Below are positions 16,098 to 26,500 of a stretch of DNA of 49,689 nucleotides, one piece after another. The stretch is from Pirellulales bacterium. Lineage in GTDB: Bacteria > Planctomycetota > Planctomycetia > Pirellulales > JACPPG01. The DNA is taken from assembly GCA_036490175.1 (NCBI GenBank), contig DASXEJ010000076.1, positions 1 through 49,689 of the forward strand. The letters run 5' to 3'. A model generated the notes under the pieces. The model had not been told where the DNA came from. It was given only the letters and a program-made list of their open reading frames with translations, and did no database searches. The stretch's first letter is position 1. The number at the start of each line of letters is the position of its first letter. A program made the position numbers and the translations under genes.

Positions 16098-17261
16098 ATG
16101 CAAATCGGCAACATGAAGTCACAATCAATCATCATCGTGGGGGCCAGCACCCGTGCCGCGGCGTTCTCGGCCCTGGCCGGCGGACTGTCGCCAATCTGTG
16201 CCGATCAGTTCGCCGACGCGGACCTAGCGCTCCGCTGTGGCGTTAGTCCCGTTACTGCCTATCCCGAGGGATTTGAACCATTTGTCCGGCACGTTCCTGG
16301 TCAGGCCTGGATGTATACGGGTGCCTTGGAGAATTATCTCGCGCTGGTGGCGCGCTTGGCGGCGCATAAAACCCTGTGGGGTAACAATCCGCAGGTGCTG
16401 GCTCGAGCGCGTGATCCCCTGACGGTGCATCGTCTGTTAGGCGCGGCTGGATTGGCCTCGCCCCAGATCCAACAAACCGCGGATTTGTTGCGGCGCGATG
16501 GCACGTGGTTGCGTAAATTGCGACGAAGTAGCGGGGGCCTGGGCGTTAGCATCTGGGATGCGGGCGCAGAAAAAGCGGCGGACGACCATTACTTTCAACG
16601 CTTTGTAAGTGGCGATTCGTGCGCGGCCATCTACGTGTCGTCGCCCGACGGCCAGACGCGATTCCTGGGAGCGACCGAGCAACTGCTCAGGCCAGCGCCG
16701 GGAAGCGTGCGGCCGTTTCGCTATGTGGGATCGGTGGGACCCCTGCGTCTCGATGACCGAGCAGCGCAGACGCTCGTGAAAATCGGGCAGACTCTGACCA
16801 GCGGGTTGGGGTTGGTGGGGGTGTGGGGTGTTGACTATATCGACGATGGTCGCGACATCTGGCCCATCGAGGTGAATCCGCGCTATACCGCTTCGGTCGA
16901 GATACTCGAACGTAGCTTGGCCTTCTCTGCCGTGGCGCGGCACGTGGCGGCCTGTCGCGACGGAATTCTATTCACAGAGCAGCCCCTGTCGCCCGATGCA
17001 TTGTGGCATGGCAAGCGGATCATTTATGCCGTACACGATGTCGACATTGATCGTGCCTTCGTCGAGCGATCGCTGACCGAAAATGCCGGCGGCACCATGC
17101 CCACGATCGCCGACATTCCCACTGCCGGCACGTCGATCAAGCAAGGAAGGCCCGTAATGACGGTATTCGCCCAAGCAGTGACCCGGGACGACGTCGTAGT
17201 GGAACTCGAACGTGTGGCCCAAGACTGGCAGCGGCGCTTAAGCGAAGGCGTCACCGTCTGA
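16098..17261 (+). CDS. ATP-grasp domain-containing protein
   Basis: 387 residues. N-terminal Rossmann-like start (SQSIIIVGASTRAAAFSAL), middle ATP-grasp lobe (WLRKLRRSSGGLGVSIW with a phosphate-loop-like GG), and the metal-binding end IWPIEVNPRYTASVEILE, whose E-x-NPR is the signature of carboxylate-amine/thiol ligases. It resembles the predicted ligase group COG2232, which in methylotrophs and planctomycetes is often found near tetrahydromethanopterin C1 genes; no such gene is nearby here, so that link is memory-based inference. A second start (ATG 16113) is possible. Substrate unknown. Confidence 0.82.
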   Translation: MQIGNMKSQSIIIVGASTRAAAFSALAGGLSPICADQFADADLALRCGVSPVTAYPEGFEPFVRHVPGQAWMYTGALENYLALVARLAAHKTLWGNNPQVLARARDPLTVHRLLGAAGLASPQIQQTADLLRRDGTWLRKLRRSSGGLGVSIWDAGAEKAADDHYFQRFVSGDSCAAIYVSSPDGQTRFLGATEQLLRPAPGSVRPFRYVGSVGPLRLDDRAAQTLVKIGQTLTSGLGLVGVWGVDYIDDGRDIWPIEVNPRYTASVEILERSLAFSAVARHVAACRDGILFTEQPLSPDALWHGKRIIYAVHDVDIDRAFVERSLTENAGGTMPTIADIPTAGTSIKQGRPVMTVFAQAVTRDDVVVELERVAQDWQRRLSEGVTV

Positions 17262-17312
17262 ACACACGACGGCGCGAATTTGGCTTGGACCGAATTGCGA
17301 GTCGGCAGGACC

Positions 17313-17933
17313 CTACGGCAACTCGCGGATCTCGACGTCTTTGAACCAGACGCGCATCTTCGGGCCAACGTGTAGTTGCAACGCCAGGATACCGTCTGTG
17401 GCCCCCTCTGGGCTCTTTTCCTGATAGTCGACGGTCGTGAACCCGTTGAGCACTTGAGTAATGTGGGGACCATCGGCGGTGATCACGTATTCGTTCCAAT
17501 CCTCCTTGTGCATGTGTTTGGCCACTTCGGTGGGATTGACGTTTGCGAGAATGCCGCGTCCCCGCTCTTCGTACAAAATGCCCATGAACATATTGTCTGC
17601 GATATCGGCCTGGTAGCCACTGACGACGTAATCGGGGAGCTGTTTACTGCGGAATTGCACACCGGAGTTGCCGTTGCGCATCTTGAATTTCACCTTGAGC
17701 ACGAAGTTCTTGTAGGCCTTCGTGGTGGCCAAAAACGTGTTGTGCTTCAAATCGACGTTATCGGTGGTGCCGACGATCATGCCATCTTCGACGCTCCACA
17801 GCTTTTCATCCCCTTGCCAGCCCGCCAGCGTGCGCCCGTCGAAGAGCGGCTTGAATGTCTCTTCGGCACGCGATCGAGTCGGGGCAGAGCAAGTAAACAA
17901 CAGGGCCAGAGTTAACGCCATACGAACGTGCAT
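17313..17933 (-). CDS. DUF1080 (3-keto-disaccharide hydrolase) protein
   Basis: 206 residues from ATG 17933, with GGGAG eight bases upstream and a signal peptide (MHVRMALTLALLFTCSAPTRSRA). The mature chain is one concanavalin-like jelly roll: FKPLFDGRTLAGWQG, LWSVEDGMIVG, NFVLKVKFKMRNGNSGVQFRS, DWNEYVITADG, GILALQLHVGPKMRVWFKDVEIREL. These are the stock motifs of DUF1080, now often named 3-keto-disaccharide hydrolase from a few characterised members. Periplasmic sugar-related role likely; exact glycan unknown. Single gene, convergent with the ATP-grasp gene. Confidence 0.93.
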   Translation of the reverse strand: MHVRMALTLALLFTCSAPTRSRAEETFKPLFDGRTLAGWQGDEKLWSVEDGMIVGTTDNVDLKHNTFLATTKAYKNFVLKVKFKMRNGNSGVQFRSKQLPDYVVSGYQADIADNMFMGILYEERGRGILANVNPTEVAKHMHKEDWNEYVITADGPHITQVLNGFTTVDYQEKSPEGATDGILALQLHVGPKMRVWFKDVEIRELP

Positions 17934-18050
17934 GAGGGCAGCTCCCACAGTGTTGTCGAATACGGGATATCAACGACAGTGTCGCAGATTGCGATGTTTT
18001 CCAGCGAGTCAGCGGTGCTATCCTACCTGATCCCGAGTCAGCCGGCCACG

Positions 18051-18833
18051 TTATACGGATTCCAGTTCCGCGGCCGTCCGCCAACGGCGACCCGCCAATT
18101 CGGGTTCGTAATCCTCGACGCCGGCCAAACGCGCAATTTCGCGCAAGAAACGGCGCGTCAGCTCGCCTAGCACTTCTTTGTCATGGTCCCGGCCGTAAAA
18201 CTCCGAAATGTCGATCGGCGCTCCGATCCGCAGGCAGGCACGCGCGGGAGTGAAAAAGGCCCCGAAACTTGTGCCGTCGTTGGGCGCCCCGCTCAGGTAG
18301 CAAGGCACGACCGGCACGCGCGCCCGCAAAGCGATCAACGCAGCCCCCGGGCGGCCGGGTAGCAGCAGGCGCGAGCTGTCGTTGATGCGTCCCTCGGGAA
18401 ACATGCCCACCAGGTCGCCTTGCGATGCATAACGAATGGCGAGCTTCGTGGCTGCCGTGTCGACTCCGCGGCGATTCACGGGAATTGCTTGCATGATCTT
18501 GAAGAACCAGGACATGGTCGGATCATTGCAATATTCCTTAGCAACCATCCAGTGCACAATGCGATTGGTGGCCAGGGCGATGAACGACGGATCGATGGGC
18601 CCGATGTGGTTGCAGACAATAATTGCGCCGGTTCCCGGCGGAAGCTGCAACTCGCCAACGATTTTAGCCCTCCACAGAATGCGGGCCATGAGGTAATTGA
18701 AGGGGTAATACAGCGGGAATTGGGCCAGCGTGTAATGCGTCCGCCGATAGACCGAGACGCCCCAATACAGTATGGCCATCGCTACCGCTGCGATGATGCC
18801 GGCCGCCAGCCACGTTGTCCCAGTTTCGGTCAT
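18051..18833 (-). CDS. 1-acyl-sn-glycerol-3-phosphate acyltransferase (PlsC family)
   Basis: 260 residues. One N-terminal membrane helix (about 8-28), then the acyltransferase block: NHIGPID (HX4D, His76 and Asp81), VNRRG (119-123), FPEGR (145-149) and VPVVPCYLSG. These four blocks define the LPLAT/PlsC family, which transfers an acyl chain to lysophosphatidate at the inner membrane. Size is normal. No other lipid gene is adjacent. Confidence 0.92.
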   Translation of the reverse strand: MTETGTTWLAAGIIAAVAMAILYWGVSVYRRTHYTLAQFPLYYPFNYLMARILWRAKIVGELQLPPGTGAIIVCNHIGPIDPSFIALATNRIVHWMVAKEYCNDPTMSWFFKIMQAIPVNRRGVDTAATKLAIRYASQGDLVGMFPEGRINDSSRLLLPGRPGAALIALRARVPVVPCYLSGAPNDGTSFGAFFTPARACLRIGAPIDISEFYGRDHDKEVLGELTRRFLREIARLAGVEDYEPELAGRRWRTAAELESV

Positions 18834-19156
18834 GGTCTGCTTGGTCTAGTCGTTTCGTTGCGGTGGTAAAAGGCTTTGGCAGCAGCTTTTCCACTGCCGT
18901 CCAGGCTGCGGCGACACCGAGGAGCAGTCCGTGCTTGCCACGGGGGCAGGTGAACCGCAACCGGTAGGTGAGAAAACGGCTTTCCGATCACCCATTCCCT
19001 ACGTATCGACTCGACAACTATAACTTGCCCTGGGGCTTCGCGGGAGGTTGCCAGAATCCGGAGCAGAGGTCACCGGCATGGTGCCAGGGGCCCGCGCGGG
19101 ATACTTTCTGGCCCGGGGCAAGGCACAATTTTCGACTGGCACGGAGATCTTGCCAA

Positions 19157-19642
19157 ATGCTTTTGGGCGTCGTCAGCGACACACACGGTCACGCGCACAA
19201 CACGCAGCAAGCGATCCGCATTTTGGAGAGCTTTGCACCCGTGGCGGTCATTCATTGTGGCGATATTGGGTCCGCCGAGATCGTGCCGATGTTCGCCCCC
19301 TGGCCGACACATTTCGTGCTGGGAAATGTCGACGAGGGGTGTCCGGAGATCGAACGGGCGATTATGCAGGCGGGGCAGACCTACCACGGCGCGTTCGGCA
19401 ATGTGACGCTCGCCGGCAAACGGATCGCATTCTTGCACGGACACGATAGCGCCCGTCTTCGGCTGGAAATGTCGAGCGGCAAATGGGATCTGCTGTGCTA
19501 CGGCCACACCCACCAACGAGACCAGCGGCGCGACGAGCAGGGGACGCTGGTCCTCAACCCTGGCGCGCTATACCGCGCCCGGCCGCACTCCTTGGCCATC
19601 GTCGACCTGTCCACGCTCGACGTCACGAGCGTGACCCTGTGA
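19157..19642 (+). CDS. YfcE/MJ0936-family metallophosphoesterase
   Basis: 161 residues from ATG 19157, chosen because the domain starts there (MLLGVVSDTHGH) and GGAG lies ten bases before. Metal-site motifs: SDTHG (7-11), HCGDIGS, LGNVDEG, LHGHD and YGHTHQRD, with NPGALYRARP near the end. Family members are small two-metal phosphodiesterases; the natural substrate is unknown. Convergent with rimI. Confidence 0.92.
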   Translation: MLLGVVSDTHGHAHNTQQAIRILESFAPVAVIHCGDIGSAEIVPMFAPWPTHFVLGNVDEGCPEIERAIMQAGQTYHGAFGNVTLAGKRIAFLHGHDSARLRLEMSSGKWDLLCYGHTHQRDQRRDEQGTLVLNPGALYRARPHSLAIVDLSTLDVTSVTL

Positions 19643-19702
19643 GAGGGCCCATCCGTCCCGCTGGCTGTCCAGCAATCAGGCGATGAATCCGCCACAGCGT
19701 CC

Positions 19703-20224
19703 TTAGCCGGCGCGGCGCTGCATCTGGTTGAACGGCAACACGACCGGCGCCTCGCTCATGCGATACCGATACTGCATGACGTAGGCGTCTTCAGGAGTGT
19801 CTTCGTAAAACCCTCGCAAGACCGAGACGGCGCGAAATCCCAGCGCGCGAAAGAACAGTTGGGCGTCGAGATTCGTCTCGCGTACTTCGAGCAATAAGCG
19901 GCTACGCCGTTGCTGCGAAAGCTTGCCCATCAGCTTCGACATCATCTGGTTACCGGCACCGCGTCGGCGAAATGCCGAAGCAACGGCAAAGTTCAAGACG
20001 TGCAATCGCGTCTTGTGCAGTTCGTAGATCATGAAGCCCGCCACTCGGTCATCGCAGTCGGCGACCATGCCGATGCAGTTGCGTTGCCGCAGACAGCGGA
20101 GAAAGTCATCCTCGGACCAGGGAAATTCGAAGCTTTGGGCTTCGATGGCAAGCACCTCTTGCATGTCTCGGCGAATCATCCAACGGACATGCACGCGAAG
20201 CTCTTGCTTCTGTCCCGAACTCAT
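19703..20224 (-). CDS. rimI: GNAT N-acetyltransferase, RimI-like
   Basis: 173 residues. ATG 20224 is preferred over a TTG one codon upstream because AGGAGG lies six bases before it. The GNAT fold is visible: MIRRDMQEVLAIEAQSFEFPWSEDDF (typical RimI start), VAGFMIYELHKTRLHVLNFAV (beta4), the acetyl-CoA loop AFRRRGAGNQMMSKL, LEVRETNLDAQLFFRALGFRAV, and a Tyr-rich end. RimI acetylates the N-terminus of ribosomal protein S18 in E. coli; in other bacteria RimI-like enzymes have broader targets, so the symbol means the subfamily rather than a proven substrate. Confidence 0.85.
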   Translation of the reverse strand: MSSGQKQELRVHVRWMIRRDMQEVLAIEAQSFEFPWSEDDFLRCLRQRNCIGMVADCDDRVAGFMIYELHKTRLHVLNFAVASAFRRRGAGNQMMSKLMGKLSQQRRSRLLLEVRETNLDAQLFFRALGFRAVSVLRGFYEDTPEDAYVMQYRYRMSEAPVVLPFNQMQRRAG

Positions 20225-20513
20225 CAAAGGCCTCCTTCCTTGTCGGCCAACTACCCACGGAGCAAACTAATCCCGAGGCACCATCGTATGTTCGGCTGGC
20301 ACGGTCGGTCCTATTTGTTGCCGCTCGTTGGGCTAATTCACGAATTGAGGGTGGTACGGTAGCAAATGCCCTCTGGCCTGCCAAGGCGAGGTATTCCTCC
20401 ATTGCTGCAGGTCGGGTACGAGGCACGGCCCTTTATCCCGCGCCGAATCGTCTTCCCCGGCCACGTCAAGCTTGACTTTCGCGAGCGACCAGCCGCGCGG
20501 GGCCGCGAACGGC

Positions 20514-23500
20514 TCAGGTAACGTCGACCGCCGGCATTTCTGCCATGCGTGCTGCGGAGACTGCTTTGCGAGCCACGAGCGGCCAGCAAGCATAGGCGAT
20601 GCCGAAAGCGAATAGTAGAATCCCGGGCCAGGCGGGAGTTGCCCATGCCACCAGGGCTAGCCCCACGGCACTCATCGCCAGGCCGGACGTACGAAGGGGC
20701 AGCGGGGGCGGGGCGACGCCTCGGAGCCGCCAGGCGATGACTGCCCCGGCGGCCGTAAGTAGCAATGCTGCCAGCCACTGTCCTGACGTCGAGATCGACC
20801 ACGGCGCCAGATACTGAACCGTGATCGACGGCACGTCGCTGGAGAATAACCAGCGACCAGTACAAGATGCCCCGTTTACAAGCGCCCCCGGCAGGTCGCT
20901 GCGGATTCCAACATCCCGATACGACCACGGCTGGGGTACGACACCATTCGGCTCGACTAATTGCACGGTTCCCCCCGCGCCAAAGCCGTAGATATGCCAA
21001 GTTGTGCGCGTAACTTCTGGCTCTATCAAGCGCGGGGCGGTCAGGCTGATACGATCCGACTGTGACGCGGCGGGCGATGCATCGCGGAAGACAACCTCCA
21101 CCGTTTGACGATCACGCCCGGGCGAAAGCGGGATCTGCCAGCCGCGCGCGGCCTTGCCCGGTGTCACCGGCAGACCGGACGCCCGTAATTCGAGGATTTC
21201 AATCCCGTCGGGTACGCTCAGCTGACAGTCGGTTCGAGTGGCCCCGTTGATGACAAAAGTCGCTATTCCGCGGCAGGCGGAACTTGGGTTCCACAGGGCA
21301 TGAATATCGGCGCTCACTTCGTTGGTGCGCTCGTCGGGCCGTGCGACGGAACTTTGTGCGTGGGCCGTCGGCTCGGTCGCGCGAAACACGTTATAGGTGT
21401 TCGGCAATGGCGGCGGAATCATGTCGGGCGGAAGTGAATCGGGCCGCAGCCCGTGGGTTTTCCACACCACGTGTTCGCTCCCCATCGTCGTCGGCAGCAG
21501 CAGGTAGCTCGTCACATCTTTATCGCTCATCCCGCTGATTTCGGGAATTGAAATCGGATCATCAGCCGCCAGGTGCAGTGGAGACCGCAAGGTGAATCCT
21601 TGCTGTCCCTCGAGGGGCGTTTTAGGTCGCACGATCAGCCGTCGGATGCTGTGCGATCCTGGTAACGTCTCGAGTGCGGCCGTTGGAGTAACTTCAAATG
21701 GTCCTACCCATTCCGCGGGAAGATCGAATCCAACCGCATCCAGACAGCCATCCGCGACCGACGCACGAAAGTCGACCCGCCCTTCCCAAGCGTCGTTGGC
21801 GCGGCCCAGCGACGTCAGTTGCGTGGCACGCACTTGGGGCGTGTTGCGAGTGACGCGCAAAGTCGCAAGAAAATCGTCGTTGTGGGCGATCAGCGCAAGG
21901 GCAACTCGCCCCGGCAGCGACACATCGTCGCTGGCGCGGGACCGTTCGGTTTCCACGATGCCCCGTCCCGATTCCCATGCGACATGCGTATCTGGCTGGC
22001 GGAGCACCAGTACGGTCGTGTCATGCTGCCCAGGATATTCAACGTTGACGCGCGGCAGATTCCAGCTGCCCAATGCTACAGCAATCTGACCATTCAGCGT
22101 CAGTTGCACACGCCCGCTCACGGGGCTCGATAAAAACACCGTAATCATCCCCTGCTCGTCGCGCGCCCAACGACTGACGCGATCCAACCCATCGTGGATG
22201 AGGGTAATCTTTTCGATTTCCAGATCGCGCGGCGCGGTGAGGCGGTATTGCAGCAGGTATGGTGCAGCCGGCAACTGTCCTTCGGTGGGGGTAATTTGTG
22301 CTTGGAACCGCACGAGGGCGCGGTGCTCGCCAACGCTGAGTTGCAATCGTTGCTTGACGAACGCTTGCGCTTCTCGAGGGCGAGTGGCAATTCTCCAAGG
22401 TTCACCCTCCGGTAGCCGAATCGCCCATTGAGGGGCTGCGGGGGCCGCACCCCAATGAGACAGAAACTCAGCCACGGCAATTTTCGGGGCCGGCGCTTGA
22501 GTGTCGTACTGCAAAGTGGGATCAATCGAGATGGCTAACAGGCGGTCGCGCACCGGGATCCCTTGTGGCAATATATTGGGCAGCGGTAACTGGCCAATTC
22601 CCGAGCTACCGGTAAGAAGAAATGAGACAGGAATGGTCACGTGCTCCGTCACTGCCCGGGCAAGTTCGACGCGCACCGTTTGGGGATCGCCGGCGACGGG
22701 TTGCACACTAGCCACCGTGCCTGAGCGGTCGACTACTGGCAGCGGTCTCAATCGCGGGTCGATCGAGAGCAGCAACTCGGTCAGAGGCGACTTAAGTGCC
22801 TTGATATCGAGTCGAGCATGTACGACGACGGAAGCCGGCTGAATCTGCAACCACAACCAGATATCGGCCTCGCCGCTGGCGACGTTGAGACGGGCCGGGC
22901 GCGATCGTGTCCAACGAATCTGTAACTGCGCCGCGGGACCAAGATCGACGGCGACTTTGCGGCCGTCGGGCGAAAACGTCGCGACGCCGCGGGCCGTGGG
23001 GACCTCGACTGTCGGAGGATTCGGCGGAAGTTGTACCTCAACGGTGGCTTGTGGAATGGGCGGAATCGCCATTTCCAGGGCGTTCGCGGCTTCCGCGTCT
23101 CGCGGCGGTCTCAAGGAAACGTTGAGCTGATAAACGCCTGGCTCGTCGAAGCGGCAGGTGAAACCGTCCTCGTCCGTATCCCAAGGAATGTCGACCTCGC
23201 GTCCCTCACGACGGGCGGTCAACCCGGGTCGAATGCCCGTCATGGGTATGCTCACTCGCGCATCCGGCTTCGAGACGACGACGTCGTACTGAGCCAGCAC
23301 ATCGCTCGGTCCGAGGGTATCGGAGGCCGCCTCGCGATTGATCGTCAACCGATAGCGGGCGGATCGAATCAACCATCCCTGATCCCCCTGGGACTCGTTT
23401 TCAAGGCGGCGATGGAGTTCGTCATAGAGCTGCTCCGGCACCTGGTACTTGTCTTCTGTAGGCTTGTCCTTGTTGTCGACCGGAATAAACACACGATGGA

Positions 23501-26500
23501 CCAGCGGCGCGGTTGCACCCGACTCGTTGGCTGGGTTTTGGGCTCGACTCAGCGATGTGATACCGACGAGGGCAGTGAGCAACGCCAGCGGAGTGATACT
23601 CGCGACCGACTTCCAGCGTATTGAGCTCACACCGGAAGTCGAATCAGCCTGCCGCGACGCGATCCTCACCCGGGGAACGATCAATTGCCAGGCCAGGGCG
23701 CTGACGATTCCCCACAGGCAGCCCGTCGCGATCGAGGCCATATTCGGCGGCACCACGAGTGCCACAGCAGCCGCCAAGGGGAGCAACATGGCGAGTCGCC
23801 GCTGAGAAATCGCCAGACACAAGCTGGTGGCCAGCATGAGTACGCACGACGCGAGCACCCACGTCGTTGCAGCAGCGTCGCGCACAATCGCTGCCTCGAC
23901 CTGGTTGGAGCCATCGCAGGGAATCAAGTAGGGGGTTGCCGCGAGACCATCGCTGGTCGACACCACTTGGGCTGGCATGCTCCAGGGGGCGGCGCCGGGC
24001 GCGGTCCAGACCGTCGAGGGGACGATGCCTGTGCCATCGGGCGCAGCATTTACGGCGGCGCGCAGCGGTCCAGTTTCTAGCATCGCCAGCGTGGCAGGTG
24101 TGATCCAGTGGATGTTATTTCGTTGGATTGCGGCAGTCAGGCAGCTGCTGAGCAACACGGCGTCGGGCGTGGCAAGCAGAATTAGATTTGCGTCTGTCAG
24201 CACATCGTGCGTCTCCGCGCTCGAAGACGCCTCAGACTTCGCGTTTACGCGGGCGCCGGCTGCAATGTCTATCGCAGCGAGTGCCGGGCTGTCGACCAAT
24301 AGCTCGAGTCCCAAGGCGTGCGCTGCATCGGCCGCCTGAGTAACGAGCGTCCCCCAGGTTGCTTCCGGTGACTCGACGCGCAGCACATTTGCTATATCGT
24401 CAAAGCGCGAGGCGAACTCAGCGGCGGACCTCCAAGATGGCGGAGCGGAGAATCCCAATTGCGTGGCCCACATGTCGATGGAAAACAAGGGGAAGCGGGC
24501 ATCGCCGGTCACCGGCCCGAGCGGACCAAGCAACCGCTTTCTCCAAGTCAATCCGTTGGCGGCAGGTTCTGTTGAGCCGCCGGTACTGCTCAACAACGAA
24601 TATCCAGGCGGCAGCCACAGCAACCAATCGCTGGCCACTACCGGTATATTTAGCTCCGCGAATTCTGAACGCAGGCGTCCACCGTCAAACTTCAGCCCCA
24701 TCGACCGGTATTCGACGACGAGTGTGCTCGTCGAACGATCCGGCTCGAGGGGGATTGATACGAGTCTACCAGGCGGCGGCATCTGCTGGTGTCCGTCGAG
24801 CCATAGCCGTGACATTTCGGCGGTTTCGGGAATCGATAGCGTTAAGTCGCTTTGGCCAGCGTTCCGCAGCAAATACGTTGCCACGTGCAATACGTGTCCG
24901 GCGGCGTCGTAACGAGATTCGACGCGACGATGCCATGCCACGGCGGCCGAGGCGGGTGTCAATACGGTGTCGTCTTGCGCCACGATGATGCGGCCGGCAG
25001 GGTCAGCCGGATCGTAGCTGAAGGCGGCTCGCGCGGCGGTACTGGTATCGCTTTCCGGCACGTTGATGAGCCTGACTCCCTCGTCACGGATCGAGATCCC
25101 TAGATCGGCCGCAGCTCGCACGACAACTTGTCCACTCTGACTGGTTGCGTCTGGCAATGAGATGAGGCTCAACGAGGTCTCGACCATGCGTGGCGTATCC
25201 CGCACGGCTTCGATTTCAAACGCCGCGCCGCGAGGAATGGCAAGCGTCAATTCCCAGAATTCATGCGTCGCTGGCAGCTTGCGGGAAGCTTGCTCGGACG
25301 TGCTAAGCCTGCGGGCGACGAGACTGCCGCCGCTATCGCCCACAATCCGGAATCGTACCGGCTCTGGCCGAGGTTCACTAAATGCAAGGAGCACGTTCGA
25401 CACCCGATCGCCCGCAGGCCGGCAGCGTACGGTATAGGATTCTGTCAGCGTTGCGCTACCTACGAGAGCGTCGCAGTGGATTTCGTCTTCGTGCTGCGGT
25501 CTTCGTTCTGCAAGGGTGGCGGTGAAACGCGTTCGCTCCGGGACGATGCGATAGACAAACCCCGGACCGTGGTTGCTGAACAGCGCGAGCTGCGATGCGC
25601 TGAGTTGGTCTGCTTCAACGCGTGTCAGATCCACGGTATCTGCCAGGTCGAGCGCGTGAGTTGACGACGGTCGAATCCATAGCAGTTGGTCGTCGACGAT
25701 TGCGTCGCGAAACCGCAAAGGCACAAGGTCGCTTGCCTGCCATTTTTGATCGTGGTCCGCCGTCGCGCGGCAGTGTGCCCGAATGACAAGTTTCAGGGGG
25801 ACGTCGGGAGCTAGCGGCCTGGCAAGCCGCACGGTCAACCGCGGCAGCGCTTCGGCGATTGAGACATGCCAGTCCTCCAAGGCGTCGGCAGGAATTGTTT
25901 CGATAGTATCGATGCTCCAACTCCCCACGATGTCAGCCGTCAGCGAGGAACGGCGCCCGCTAGCGGTCTGCCACGCGGCAATAAGTCCGGCTTGCGCGGC
26001 GCGATCACCAAGTTCGACGGATAGTCCGGTCGAAACCTGGGCCGGCGCGGATTGCCGCGACAAATCCAGCTGAACTACGGCTGCCTCGCCGAACAGTTGC
26101 ACTTCAAAAGACTCGCCGCGATTTGGATCCGGCAGGACCGCATACTTCGTCTGACGGCAGTCACTGGTTACCAATCGACGGGTAACGAGGGGCTCGCGCA
26201 CGAGAAGCGTGCTCGTACCTTCCTGCCAACCGAGGTCGGCGGTGCGAATGCGCGGTAACGGGCGTGTCGCATCCAGCACCAGCGGGCCGATGGCGGCCAG
26301 CCGCAAAGGCCGATCCGATCCAACCAGTGGTTCCGCGGGCTCGAGGGTGACATTCGTGGCCCCTTCGGTGGAATCCGGCTCGATCCTGAACGGTACGTCG
26401 ACTTCGCCCAATCTGGCTGATACTAGTTGCAATCCAGCATCGAGCGACAACGTCAGGCGTCGCAATGGCGCGGTACGCGCGTCCAGCCTCCAGACCGTGG

